Positions 30,180 to 41,634 of a stretch of DNA of 64,000 nt are shown piece after piece; position 1 is the stretch's first letter, and each line of letters opens with the position of its first letter. The translations under genes and the position numbers were made by a program. The stretch comes from Thereva unica (lineage: Eukaryota; Arthropoda; Insecta; Diptera; Therevidae). The notes under the pieces were generated by a model. The model was not told where the DNA came from and did not search any database. It was given only the letters and a program-made list of their open reading frames with translations. The stretch lies in the NCBI GenBank assembly GCA_949987705.1, contig OX465282.1, positions 129,476,310 through 129,540,309 on the forward strand, given 5' to 3'.

Positions 30180-33100
30180 GACTTTTATTTTTAAAATCAA
30201 AAATAACTGTTAAAAAAGACTGTCTTGCATAAAAGTCTTTCTAAGATTTTTATTTTTCCAGTTTTTTCTATAAAAGTCTTTGAAGACTTTTATTTTTAAA
30301 ATATAAAAATAAAAGTCTTTTGCTGAAAACAGATAAATAGTCCATTCAAACCGTTAAGAAAATCGAACCCTAAAGGTTTTTGGGGTCGCTGATTACGAAA
30401 ATCGGGGTCTTGCGGTCCTAAAACATGGGCGTCACCCTTAAAAATGCAAAAAACACCCCTTTTTAGGGGTTTTTCGCGATTATTTTGATAGTAATGAAAA
30501 CTAATGCAATGAAATACACTTTTTTTAATATTTATTTGCGAAGGTGGTTGATTTGTACTAAATCAACGCGAACTTTATGATAAGGGGTGATCCTAAAGGG
30601 TTGAAACCACCCCTAAATCGGCTACAAATAGAAACTAGTTGGGATGTGGGTTCGACCCTTTCGGTCCACACGATCAACTCAAGGGGGTGAAATAGGGTCA
30701 ACTCAAAACCGCTGGAGCTATAAGGCTGAAATTTTGACAGTGCATCCCTATAATGACGTGGACATCCACTAAAAAGCGATTTTTCGAAATTCATCCCCTA
30801 AAGGGGTGAAATGGGGTTTTTCCAAACCGCTGGAGCTATAGGGCTGAAATTTTGACAGTGCATCCCTTTAATGATGTGGACATCCACTATAAAGCGATTT
30901 TTCGAAATTCATCCCCTAAGGGGGTGAAATGGGGTTTTTCCAAACCGCTGGAGCTATAGGGCTGAAATTTTGACAGTGCATCCCTTTAATGATGTGGACA
31001 TCCACTATAAAGCGATTTTTCGAAATTCATCCCCTAAAGGGGTGAAATGGGGTTTTTCCAAACCGCTGGAGCTATAGGGCTGAAATTTTGACAGTGCATC
31101 CCTTTAATGATGTGGACATCCACTATAAAGCGATTTTTCGAAATTCATCCCCTAAGGGGGTGAAATGGGGTTTTTCCAAACCGCTGGAGCTATAGGGCTG
31201 AAATTTTGACAGTGCATCCCTTTAATGACGTGGACATCCACTATAAAGCGATTTTTCGAAATTCATCCCCTAAGGGGGTGAAATAGGGTTTACCCAAACC
31301 GCTGGAGCTATAGGGCTGAAATTTTGACAGTGCATCCCCTTAATGACGTGGACATCCACTAAGAAGCGATTTTTCGAAATTCATCCCCTAAGGGGGTGAA
31401 ATGGGGTTTCTCCAAACCGTTAAAGCTATATTGCTGAAATTTTGACAGTGCATCCCTTTAATGACGTGGACATCCACTATAAAGCGATTTTTCGAAATTC
31501 ATCCCCTAAGGGGGTGAAATGGGGTTTCTCCAAAACGCTGGAGCTATAGGGCTGAAATTTTGACAGTGCATCCCTTTAATGACGTGGACATCCACTAAAA
31601 AGCGATTTTTCGAAATTCATCCCCTAAGGGGGTGAAATGGGGTTTCTCCAAAACGCTGGAGCTATAGGGCTGAAATTTTGACAGTGCATCCCTTTAATGA
31701 CGTGGACATCCACTAAAAAGCGATTTTTCGAAATTCATCCCCTAAAGGGGTGAAATGGGGTTTTTCCAAACCGCTGGAGCTAAAGGGCTGAAATTTTGAC
31801 AGTGCATCCCTTTAATGACGTGGACATCCACTATAAAGCGATTTTTCGAAATTCATCCCCTAAGGGGGTGAAATAGGGTTTACCCAAACCGCTGGAGCTA
31901 TAGGGCTGAAATTTTGACAGTGCATCCCTTTAATGACGTGGACATCCACTATAAAGCGATTTTTCGAAATTCATCCCCTAAGGGGGTGAAATGGGGTTTC
32001 TCCAAAACGCTGGAGCTATAGGGCTGAAATTTTGACAGTGCATCCCTTTAATGACGTGGACATCCACTAAAAAGCGATTTTTCGAAATTCATCCCCTAAA
32101 GGGGTGAAATGGGGTTTTTCCAAACCGCTGGAGCTAAAGGGCTGAAATTTTGACAGTGCATCCCTTTAATGACGTGGACATCCACTATAAAGCGATTTTT
32201 CGAAATTCATCCCCTAAGGGGGTGAAATAGGGTTTACCCAAACCGCTGGAGCTATAGGGCTGAAATTTTGACAGTGCATCCCTTTAATGACGTGGACATC
32301 CACTAAGAAGCGATTTTCTGAAGTTAATCCCCTAAGGGGGTTAAATGGGGTAACCCAAACCACTGGAGCTGAAGGGCTTTAATTTTGACAGTGCATCTCT
32401 ATAATGACGTGGACATTCACTAAGAATCGATTTTTCGAAATTCATCCCCTAACGGAGTGAAATGGGGTTACCAAACTACTAATTTAAGTAGAAATTAAAC
32501 AGGAAGCCAAAAAATTCAAAAATATAAAATCAGCCGCACCAATTTATCCGCCTAATAAATCATTTTTTACATAGTTTTAGTTAGAATTTCTATAGCCTGA
32601 TCAACGTGCTAGGCTTTAAGCACAATATCACAATTGTTTTTATAGTGTAATTTTCGAACTACGATAGCTATTTTATTTGTTTTCAGCAAAAGACTGACCT
32701 GCCTAAATGGCATTGTAAAAAAACGGAACTCCCCATTATTCAGAAGTAACTCAAATACATTAGGGTACATATTTCCAATTATTGTGTGATTGTCGTTTTT
32801 ATCCTGCATTTTGACTTTATTTAAAAATTCCACGAAAAGAAATATTTCTCCATGTATTTTTTATTTTGCTTCGGTTTAGGGGTGGTTTAACCCCTTTAAA
32901 AAAAGGTTTAAAGTGCAATTTTCCAAATGTTTCAATGAATAAAAATAAATTTTAATGCAAAACAATAAATGTCAATTTTTTTCAATTACAATTTTAATGC
33001 AGGGGTAGTTTCACCCCCTTAAGGGTTTAAAATAATAAATTTATGGCTGATAATACCTTTTGAACCAAATTTCAAGCAAAAAGCAAAAAACAAAAAAATT

Positions 33101-33716
33101 TTCTAATTTTTTTTTATATAAAGTTGATTTTTATAATTGTGGGGGTAGTTTTAACCCCTTAAGGGTTGAAAATAATTTAGTTTTGCCTGACAGTACGCCC
33201 ACAATCGTATTTGAAGCATATACTTGAAGAAAACTTTTTTTACAATTTTTTCTATTTGTAGCCGATTTAGGGGTGGTTTCAACCCTTTAGGATCACCCCT
33301 TATCATAAAGTTCGCGTTGATTTAGTACAAATCAACCACCTTCGCAAATAAATATTAAAAAAAGTGTATTTCATTGCATTAGTTTTCATTATTATCGAAA
33401 TAATCGCGGAAAGCCCCTAAAAAGGGGTGTTTTTTGCATTTTTAAGGGTGACGCCCAAGTTTTAGGACCGCAGGACCCCGATTTTTGTGATCAGCGACCC
33501 CAAAAACCTTTGGGGTTTGATTTTCTTAACGGTTTGAATGGACTATTTATCTGTTTTCAGCAAAAGACTTTTATTTTTATATTTTAAAAATAAAAGTCTT
33601 CAAAGACTTTTATAGAAAAAACTGGAAAAATAAAAATCTTAGAAAGACTTTTATGCAAGACCGAAAAAAATAAAAGTCTTTTTTAACAGTTATTTTTGAT
33701 TTTAAAAATAAAAGTC
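30180..33716. mobile_element. Long-inverted-repeat (foldback) element carrying a 118-bp satellite
   Basis: Arms of about 450-465 bp: 30180-30631 pairs with 33252-33716. The outer arm parts are made of aaaagtctt/aagactttt mini-palindromes; the inner parts share tagtccattcaaaccgttaa, ggtcgctgatt, tttttaggggtttttcgcg and tgatttagtac (inverted on the right). Weaker pairing (taacagttatatttaac) extends outward to about 30085 and 33850. Between arms: satellite 30665-32470, then a unique zone 32480-33250 with blocks ggggtagtt...aacccctt that recur in the relative at 44655-46795. A 74-aa minus frame at 32609-32833 has no known motif. No transposase, so mobility mechanism is unknown. Confidence 0.85.
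30665..32470. repeat. 118-bp satellite array, about 15 units
   Basis: The landmark gctggagcta falls at 30711, 30829, 30947, 31065, 31183, 31301 and so on to 32245, with the last recognisable landmark at 32362: steps of 118 with no internal indel except 1 bp at the end. Each unit has gggctgaaattttgacagtg, catccctttaatgacgtgga, catccactataaagcg, the palindrome tttttcgaaa and the hairpin tcccctaaggggg. Units are nearly identical in the middle and diverged at both ends, as expected of unequal exchange. Variants tttctcc, tttttcc and tttaccc before the landmark form a repeated three-unit order (31655-32009 and 32009-32362). Confidence 0.95.
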
Positions 33717-34939
33717 AATTTTAATTATTATTTCGAACAAAAAAAGAAAAAAATCTTTAATAACAATTTTAAAAGATTTAAAACAATACTAGCCAAAGAT
33801 AATAGTTAAAAATAACTTTAAATATTTTTGGTAAAATTTAACTGTTACTGTTGTTTTATATCATATAAGTTTCAAAATAATGATTATTTTCTGATTTTTT
33901 CGATATAAGTTATAACAGTTACGATCCCTGCTTTTTTTGGTATATTTCGAAGAACAGATTATTACCTTCTTTCAGATGTAAAATAATTTTTTAAATATTG
34001 AAAATAAAGATTCTGTGTAATTTTACAATTTTAAATGCGTTTTTCTGAAAATGCCCCTTTTTATTCTAAAAACTTCAAAAACCCGTATCTTGGTAAAAAA
34101 AATTCATAGAGACATGTTTTTTTTACTAAATGATTCAGAAATTTCTGCTTTATTCAAAGATGTCAATAACTCAAAACCGGAAATTGCCGACATGAGGTCC
34201 CTTTTTACTTTCCGCCTCACTATATAGATTTAGTGGGAATATACCAAAAAAAAAAAAGAAATCGCTACTGGAATGGAAGATAATTTTACTTATAATTGCC
34301 CAGGCTATGTATATGAACGAAAGATGCCCAGCAGAAACAGTTTGATACCATGCAATCTTGTTATTTTCATGGATGTATGATTTTAATGTCAGAAGTGGAG
34401 AAGTGTAGACGCACACAAAGCATATATTTGCCGGCATATGATGGGTTGAAAGGAAAGAGAACGAAGAGCACCTTTTAGAAACTATTTCTAAACAAGATTT
34501 TAAAATAGAAGGATCACACAAGTTTTCACGAGTCAGAGAGCTATATGTATACAGCAGTCTGTAAAGATCGGTATACGTGAAACGATTTGCTTGTGCCAAC
34601 CAGCTTGCGCAAGTCAATTTGCACAAGTGAATCGCTGCGTGTGAGCACAAATTTTTGGCTTGCGTAACCCATGAGTGGCTAAATGATGTTGAAGCCTCGG
34701 CTAGAGCCCTCAGCACTGCTTGTTGACCTTATCATAATCAATATAATAGTCGTGCCACCACAGTTATTTATTTCACAATTGTTCAAGCCAAACTGAACGG
34801 GTGACCGCTTCATATCCACTCAGTTTATTTGCACCAGTTGACTACCACCAGCCAGGTTGCACAAGCAAAACGTTGCGTGTAAGCCGACGTTAACTCAGTT
34901 GAAGACCTTTAGAACAGGACATACAAATTGAAAAGATGC

Positions 34940-35900
34940 ACGAGGGATCATGGTTTAAGAACAAGAACAAGAGTGGGTGATAGAATTGACCCCAGGGGAA
35001 CGCCGGCCGAAATGGCGTGAGGGTTGAATTCGACCCCATCCAATACCACCTTGATCGAACGGCCAGAAAGGAAGCTCTTAATCCAATTTCTTGGAACTAA
35101 GCTTATACCAATAGCTTGGAGTTTGGTCAACAGAGCAGGGCAACAAGTTTGTGCAGAGGTGAGGCACATTTTCTAAGTACCATAGGCGGAATTTTGTCAG
35201 GGCCAGCGGATTTGTTGATGTCAAGCTCTTCGAGACACCTACAGGGGCTCTCAAAATTATTGGCACACGCAAGTAATTTTACAACGAAGGAAGATATTAG
35301 AAAACTAAAGGTACTAATTTACCGCCTGTAGTGGTGTTGAGAATCTTACTTCTCAATCTATCATCTATCAATTTAAATTACAGGAATTTCTCAATTTGGT
35401 GTACTCACGACGGAGTGCCTCGTTAGGCGAATGCGTGTAGACTCTATAGGCGGCTTCTTTAACTTTGATTACGTTCATACATTCCCCATTGAACCATTTG
35501 TTCGGTCTAGGCTTCACAGATTTGGTAGAGTGAGGGATGAACAAACGCATACCCGCTCGTATAATTTTGGTGACATAGAGAGGGACAGAGTTCGCATTGG
35601 TATTACGGAAACACAAATCCCAGTCAGTGGCTTGGAAGAAGCGAATAAGATCCAACCAGTTGGGTTTCAGTGGCAGACAGTTTTTTAAGGAGCTGTGGTG
35701 GTTATGGTGAGAGATGGAAGATGGGAAAAAGCGCTGAATTGTTTATGGCCAGAGTTGCCAAAGGGTGAGTTAACCTCGATAGAATAATGCGACGGATGTG
35801 AAGTAAGAAATATATCAAGGAGATGAGCTCCTTGACCTGGAATATCAGGGACTGTCGTAGGGCATTTTACAATTTGATGTAAACTGTTGAGGTTTGCAAA
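34940..35900 (-). mobile_element. CR1/Jockey-like LINE fragment (endonuclease end and RT)
   Basis: Minus strand: TDWDLCFRNTNANSV and KPRPNKWFNGECMNVIKVKE (35368-35655) as endonuclease-RT linker; DINKSAGPDKIPP (35190-35230) as RT start; RNWIKSFLSGRSIKVVLDG and ISAGVPLGSILSP (34950-35110) as palm motif B (G-V-P-Q-G-S). The same linker occurs on the plus strand at 54810-55060. An internal deletion removed most of the RT fingers. Confidence 0.75.
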
Positions 35901-36399
35901 GAGCAGATGACAGGTTGTTCGACAGTCGAGTTATTCTAGTTAACTCCTAAATCGAAGTGAGTTGAATTCAATGCAAGGAAGAATGTAGGACTTGTAAATT
36001 ATAGCCTGGGCAGACGGATGAAGATGGAATTTCCATCGTCTAAAAAATGCCAGTAACTTTGATGCATGTTAAGAAATATGGAATGTTACGACCCCATGCA
36101 TTAAAAGAAAGTTCGGCCGTTAGTTAAAGCTCGTTCACTGTAATTCACAGAGATATTTTGAATTATATGAATATGATTAAAACTTCTAAATACCGAGTTT
36201 GATATCGCATTTGCCTATGGAACTAGTAATCTTCAAATTCAAAGTGTTGACTCTGATGTAATCCTGAGGTTTTGCAAAGTTAATTTTCGTCTAGAGCGAA
36301 AGGCCAATTAAACTCCAACTCAACAGGCGAACTCGACTGGACTGTATTTCCTACAGGATAGAGGTCCCAGCAGACGCTGTGGAATTATTTTAATGGTTG

Positions 36400-36790
36400 G
36401 AAAAATAGCGTACGAGTACACCTTTCTGGAAAAGAAGTCCATATTTGTGGTTCATCCAACTTGCAGCTTAATCTCACATTAGTGGCATAACTCAGGGCAA
36501 TACACAATATTACACCTTGGTAGGGAATTTAGACGTGGACATCTTAACAGAAGTGCGTAGCATCATTAGCAGCCCCACTGCAACAGGGAAATATGCGGAG
36601 TTTAAGAGGTACATCCTTGCGATTTACCAGGACTCTGAAAATGGACGATTACAGAAAATGTTAACCAACATCTGCTTAGAACATAGGAAGCCAACGCGGT
36701 TGCTGAATGAAATGAGGGAGCTGGCGTCCGATGGCATATCTGCAGATATTTTCCACGCAAACCCCGGCGATTTTGGCACCGAACATGGAT
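36400..36790 (+). mobile_element. Ty3/gypsy gag fragment
   Basis: Plus strand VGNLDVDILTEVRSIISSP, KYAEFKRYILAIYQDSENGR, LQKMLTNICLEHRKPTRLL, NEMRELASDGIS: the gag pattern of gypsy-like elements of arthropods (V-G-x-L-D, K-Y-x-x-L-K-x-x-L-I, x-R-K-P-S-x-L-L-x-x-M). Upstream bases 36390-36510 continue it with stops. From about 36790 the open frame runs into LINE sequence, so its apparent 120-aa length is a chimera. Confidence 0.7.
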
Positions 36791-36794
36791 CAAA

Positions 36795-36960
36795 ACATTG
36801 GAAAGCACAATTGGTGGATACTACCTTGATTGAACATCCATCCATAAAGGAAGCTCTCAATCAATCAGATCTAGAGTAACCACATCAGACCAGATCCACC
36901 GAGACAACGAGTCCTTTGACTTAGGTCACTGTCGTCTAATACTTCGTTGGATTCTTTCTA
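36795..36960 (-). mobile_element. LINE scrap, same family as 24800-28160
   Basis: Bases atactaccttgattgaac and ggaagctctcaatcaatc match 26680-26735 and 35042-35085; agagtaac..ccagatccac matches 26804-26836. Joined directly to the gag fragment. Confidence 0.55.
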
Positions 36961-38879
36961 GATATTCCGGATGTCTTCCATTGAAGCACAAAACCAACCG
37001 GAAGCAGGGTTAGCATCGGTATTAAGAGATGCTAATCATGCTGATATAAGCATTGAATATAATAAACGTGAAAGTGAAAGGACAATCAGTGAATTCGAAG
37101 AGAATTATGGAGGAGGTAGAAGCTCACCGTGGGCCCCGACGATATCTAACTATTTCCATTTTAAAAAGTTTGCAACAAACTGTTTTATACATTAAAATAA
37201 AAATTAAAAATTTATAAAGTAATCAGCCAGTAACACTCCATGAATGCCTACAAAAAAATTCCTGTTTAATATGTAAATGCCAGCGTTGAGAGTTACTTCC
37301 ATTAGTGACAATCCTAAAATAAAAAGAATTCTTAATCATAATGCTAAAATATTTCTGTAAATCTGGAATAAAATTGTGATCTTTTTATCTCCATTTTTAC
37401 CTTGTCCACCTGGAAGGAAATACATAATCATTTTAAAACTTAAATATAAGGGACGACAACTCTCGGACACCGGGCCCGAATCCCTTTATCAGCTCAGTTC
37501 AGTCACCTGGAATTTATAAGCTTGTTTACGGCATTAAAGCTTAACGACTACGGTTGCAGATTCTTAATTAACGGGGATTTTCGCAAACAAACTTTCTTTC
37601 ATTGGATCCTTCGTTTTTTCCATCCGCCATTTTTTTGCGCCCCTATACAACTGCAACTGAATATAGTTTCAACCAACTGAATATAGTTTGTAATTAAATT
37701 TTCCGCTCGAAGGTATTTTTTTGTTCAAATGTGCAACTGCCATGGCTCTAGAGCTACAGGATTCCTGCACTGGAGCTCCAGCTTAGGTGCAATATAGGCA
37801 GGTGCAGGTCCTTGACTTTTCCCAGCGTTCCTTCAGGGTCGGACGGGAGTTTATTTTTCCTAAAGTTTCCACATTATAAAAAGGCAAGTTTCGTCAGTTG
37901 TTGCTCCTGGATTTGTTTTGGAACGTGTTTAACCTCTCCATAATTTGGTTTTGTATTTGATTTTGGGTTTTTTAAATTTTTGTGCACACTTGAAATAATT
38001 TGATTTGTCCAAGTAAGACTTACAACGAGATTTCTGCTAATGAAATTTCATTTAGAAACATTCCAGAAAATTAAAAGAAAAGCACACACACATATATATG
38101 CAATATAAAAAACCAAATAATTTTCTGAATTTGTTAAATTTTTTAAAAGTTGTTTTTTATTTTTATTTTCTTGAAAACATTAGTGCAGTTTTAATTAAGT
38201 CTGCCAACCATGCGTTAAGTTTTCAGTCTGCGAAATTTTTTTTGCAACAGGACATTTTTCGTTGTAGAGTTCTTGAGCAGAATTATAAAAGTTGTCCTGC
38301 TTTAAAAAAAAGTGAAAAAAGGACTTTCATAACTTGTTTTTAAAATACTAGAACAAAAATAGTAATAAGTGCATAATGGCATTTTCTTTTAGTCAAGTAA
38401 TTTAATTAGAGAAAGTCTGAATGGGGATTCTTTGAAAGAATTGTTTGCGAGAGAAAATTTTTACTGCCTTAGTAAAATCGTAATTATTTTAATGTTTGTT
38501 TTAAAATTAAAATAAAAAGGTTAGGCTATACTATATAAAGTTTTAATTATAATACAGGCTTTAAAGTTTGATAACAAATCGCCAGGAATTGATAACATCC
38601 AAGTAGTGCATATAAGACAACTAAGTATTCTTCTCAGCAGCTATAATGAATCACTAGACTGCATATAGTGGCACGAAAATGTGATCACAGGTTGGGAAGA
38701 GAGTATTACCTGTTCAATACAAGATAGATACAAGAAAAGATATAAATTCAACTGTGCAAACTATAGGTAAAAATTGAGCACTATATTGAGAGTAGCAAGG
38801 GAGTATCGGTAAGGCAAAAAATTGACCTTGTCCTAAAAAACGTGAGCTCTACCGGCCATCCGGCAACGACTCGGCATGG

Positions 38880-40760
38880 TTAGACTACGTTTTGATCTAC
38901 GCAAGATTCCGATCGACGCTCAAAGATTGCGGATCGGATCGGATTAGCGAAATTACAGATGCGATTACAAAGGGCGAAGACGACGGCGACACCACCAGCC
39001 AAGAAGGATTGGGTGTGCCTACGGGACACGGGCATCGGGCGAGAGTTTCAAATTGCATTATCCAGCAGGCTCGTGGCACTCGCAATACCGGATGATATGT
39101 TGAAGAAATGCGATTGTCGGACTCCATTGTGGGGTATCAAATGGAGTTGTCCACCTATCCGTAATCGGGCGTAGCCATGGATCACAAACAGCTGTCTGGA
39201 CCTCGTCGATCAGCGGAAACGAATGAAACACCTCGACTTTGAGCAATACCGGCGATTGAACAGACAAGTTCGACAGAAAATGAAATCGGAACTGGCAGCG
39301 TACTGGAATAACGTTGCGGTCTAGAAGGTGTGACAATTAAGTAATGAGACTGATTATATTGCCGCGATTGTGGTAACCCTGCGACCTTGAAATTCCCTTT
39401 CCCTTCTCTCGGCATCCTTCCCCTCTCCATTGATATATTCGCCATCGCTCTAGCTTGTTTAGTTCGCCTGCTCTGTCGTGTTGAGTAAACGTGTGTTCGT
39501 GGTGCTCGTCACGAAAATGGAAAAAAGAAATCAAGAACAACGCGTCGCGATAAAATTTTGCGTCAAATTGGGCGAAACAGCTTCGGAAACGATCGAACGA
39601 TCAAGCAGCGTGGGATCGTTTTCCACTTGTTCAAATCTAGCTTGAAAACCGCTGAAAATGGAAAAGCGCCAAAAATAGACCAAGTAACCACATGTCCTCA
39701 TAACAAACATTTTGCATTCGGATCGTGTCCCTTCGGCGCGTGGCAGAAAACGATTTTGCCAATTTTGAAAAAAGGCGACAGTCGGGAATGCAAAAATTAT
39801 GGCGGTATTAGTCTCTTTTCGATCGTCGACAAAGTATTTACGAAAATCATACAATTGAGGCTACAGAAACATCGAGAGTAAACGAGCCGGAAAGACCAAA
39901 CGGAATTTAAACCACATCGAGGACGCATTGATCAAATATTCGCTCGCCGTGAGCTTATGGAAGAAAGAACCGTCACCGTTTTCATCGATTTCAAATCAGC
40001 TTTCGATTGCGTCGATTGGAACAGCTTGTGGAAAGCCTTGGAAACGGAACATGTGCCATTGAAAATCATCCAACTTCTCCAAGGGTCGTACGATGGCTCA
40101 ACCAGCAGAGTTCGTATTCAAAGCGACTTATCCGAGGAGTTCCCGATTCAATCGGGTGTCCGACAGGAAGACATCGCTTCACCACATCTCTTGAACGTTG
40201 TTAAAAATCAATGCGGAAAAGACTTAAGTGCTGTGATGGACGGATCAAAAGCCAGTGTTCACCTCGATGGAATCCAAATCGAACAGGTTCAAATATTTTG
40301 GAACATTGGTTAGGAAAAAGAAAGTGGCATTCGCCTCGCTCAAGTCGTGCATATGGAAACGAGCAAATATTACCATCGAAACTAAAGTGCACCTTTATCG
40401 AACGTTGATCCTCCCGATCTGGATCGGAAACGTTGACACTGCTCAAGCCGGACGTCAACATGCTCGAGGTCTTGCAAATGCAATGCTTGAGGCTGATTCT
40501 CCGTGTCTTGCTCTGCAAACGCCTTCGAAACGAGACAGTTAGACAAAGATCCGATCAAGGACAGACACTTCGATCGAAGAAGAAGTTCAAAAACGTCGAC
40601 CACGGTGGTTTGGACATGTTTGCCGAATGACGTTTGGCACCTAAACTTCTTTGGCGTAAGCAGATTGGAGAATTCAGCGATCGGCACCGAAGAAAACCAA
40701 GCTGAAGACTATCGAGGGCGACTTAAAGAATCAACGATTATCGGTTATCGAGGCTCAGTT
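38880..40760 (+). mobile_element. RTE-like LINE ORF2, decayed, interrupted by mariner sequence
   Basis: Plus strand. Linker zone: DLVDQRKRMKHLDFEQYRRL and NRQVRQKMKSELAAYWNN (39190-39310). RT: ILPILKKGDSRECKNYGGIS (39755-39815), then RTVTVFIDFKSAFDCVDWNS (39966-40025, motif A with both aspartates), RVRIQSDLSEEFPIQSGVRQ (40112-40170, motif B with E for the usual G after RQ). C-terminal region: KVHLYRTLILPIW (40388-40425), TLLKPDVNMLEVLQMQC (40438-40490), RRPRWFGHV (40590-40620) in shifted frames. The palm F-A-D-D segment is missing (deletion near 40200). Clade call rests on recollection. Confidence 0.75.
39325..39605 (+). mobile_element. Mariner-like element, 5' part
   Basis: Begins near tgtgacaattaagtaatgag, typical of a mariner inverted repeat followed by leader. 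At 39517 the start MEKRNQEQRVAIKFCVKLGE then TASETIER matches the N-terminal helix-turn-helix of mariner transposases (Q-R-x-x-I-K-F-C-x-K-L-G-x-x-A-x-E-T). It breaks off at about 39600, where LINE RT sequence resumes. The 3' end is absent. Confidence 0.65.
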
Positions 40761-40769
40761 TCACCTTGG

Positions 40770-40920
40770 ATTTGCTGTTTGTTATCACCTCCAAGGAAGA
40801 AGTTGTGGATATAATGAAATTCTTCAAGATGGAGCTTACCAAGGACCAGAAGCTCACATTCCTGATGGAGACTTTACAGGAATTTCTTCATTTTATATAC
40901 TCCCGCAACGATTTCACACT
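40770..40920 (-). mobile_element. LINE scrap, same family as 24800-28160, with internal deletion
   Basis: ccttggatttgctgtttgtt, gaagaagttgtggatata and accaaggaccagaag match 27318-27415; cattcctgatggagactt and aggaatttcttcattttata match 27483-27527. Bases between are deleted relative to that copy. Confidence 0.6.
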
Positions 40921-41634
40921 CAGGGTTGAACGACAAAAACCCGGGGTTTTTTCGGAGATAGTATCAAAGATCAAGTGGAGGCTTCGTAGCTTATGTTAGG
41001 ACTACAAAAGAAAGGAACATGACGTGGCTTCGGAAGATGATTTTAATCCAAAGAGAGTTAAAATCTGAAGACGGGGTTTAGGTTGCGAAATACATGTCAT
41101 TAAGACCTGCGCTAGCCTCAATCATCAGCTAAATTTGAAAGCCGCCAAGTCTGATAAATACATTGTCCACCTCCAAGTCCCTGACAGAGATTGGCATAAG
41201 GGATTGAACTACCTATTGGGAATGAGTCCCAAGTCTTAAACAGACGGAAGATTTAATAAGTCCCTAAGCCTATCTCCACAACCTAGGACAGCCTCAGGAA
41301 ATAGAACACCGACTGTACATGGAAGGCACCCATGTCCTTCGCTAATATTTTGCTCTGATTTGGCGTAAAAGAAGAACGATTTATCAGACGGCTTCTAAGC
41401 TCCGTTCAGGCTCGGTCTTCTTCAATTTAAGACTTGGTTGCTTTCATCTGGAGGGCCGACCGACTTTTCCCTTAGTGCGGAATGTACAAAATAGACCTAG
41501 CGGTGTTCGCCATATAGGTTGACCCCATACACACATAATCAAAATATTCCCTTTTAGGCTATCGAGACCGGTGTACTTACTGTGATTACCATACACATAC
41601 GTGTATATAACGAAATGTTTTGCCTGTTAAAATT

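Noticed and set aside
30665..32470. CRISPR-like array
   Set aside because: The whole 118-bp unit is repeated with no unique spacers, in a eukaryotic intron.
32609..32833. 74-aa gene inside the foldback element
   Set aside because: No recognisable motif, not present in the sibling element, A/T-rich chance frame is likely.
34171..34716. 181-aa minus-strand protein
   Set aside because: Composition is low-complexity with a phenylalanine run from poly-T; no family resemblance and surrounded by repeats.
36517..36879. Intact 120-aa gene
   Set aside because: First two thirds is gypsy gag, last third is LINE sequence in antisense; a chance fusion of two relics.
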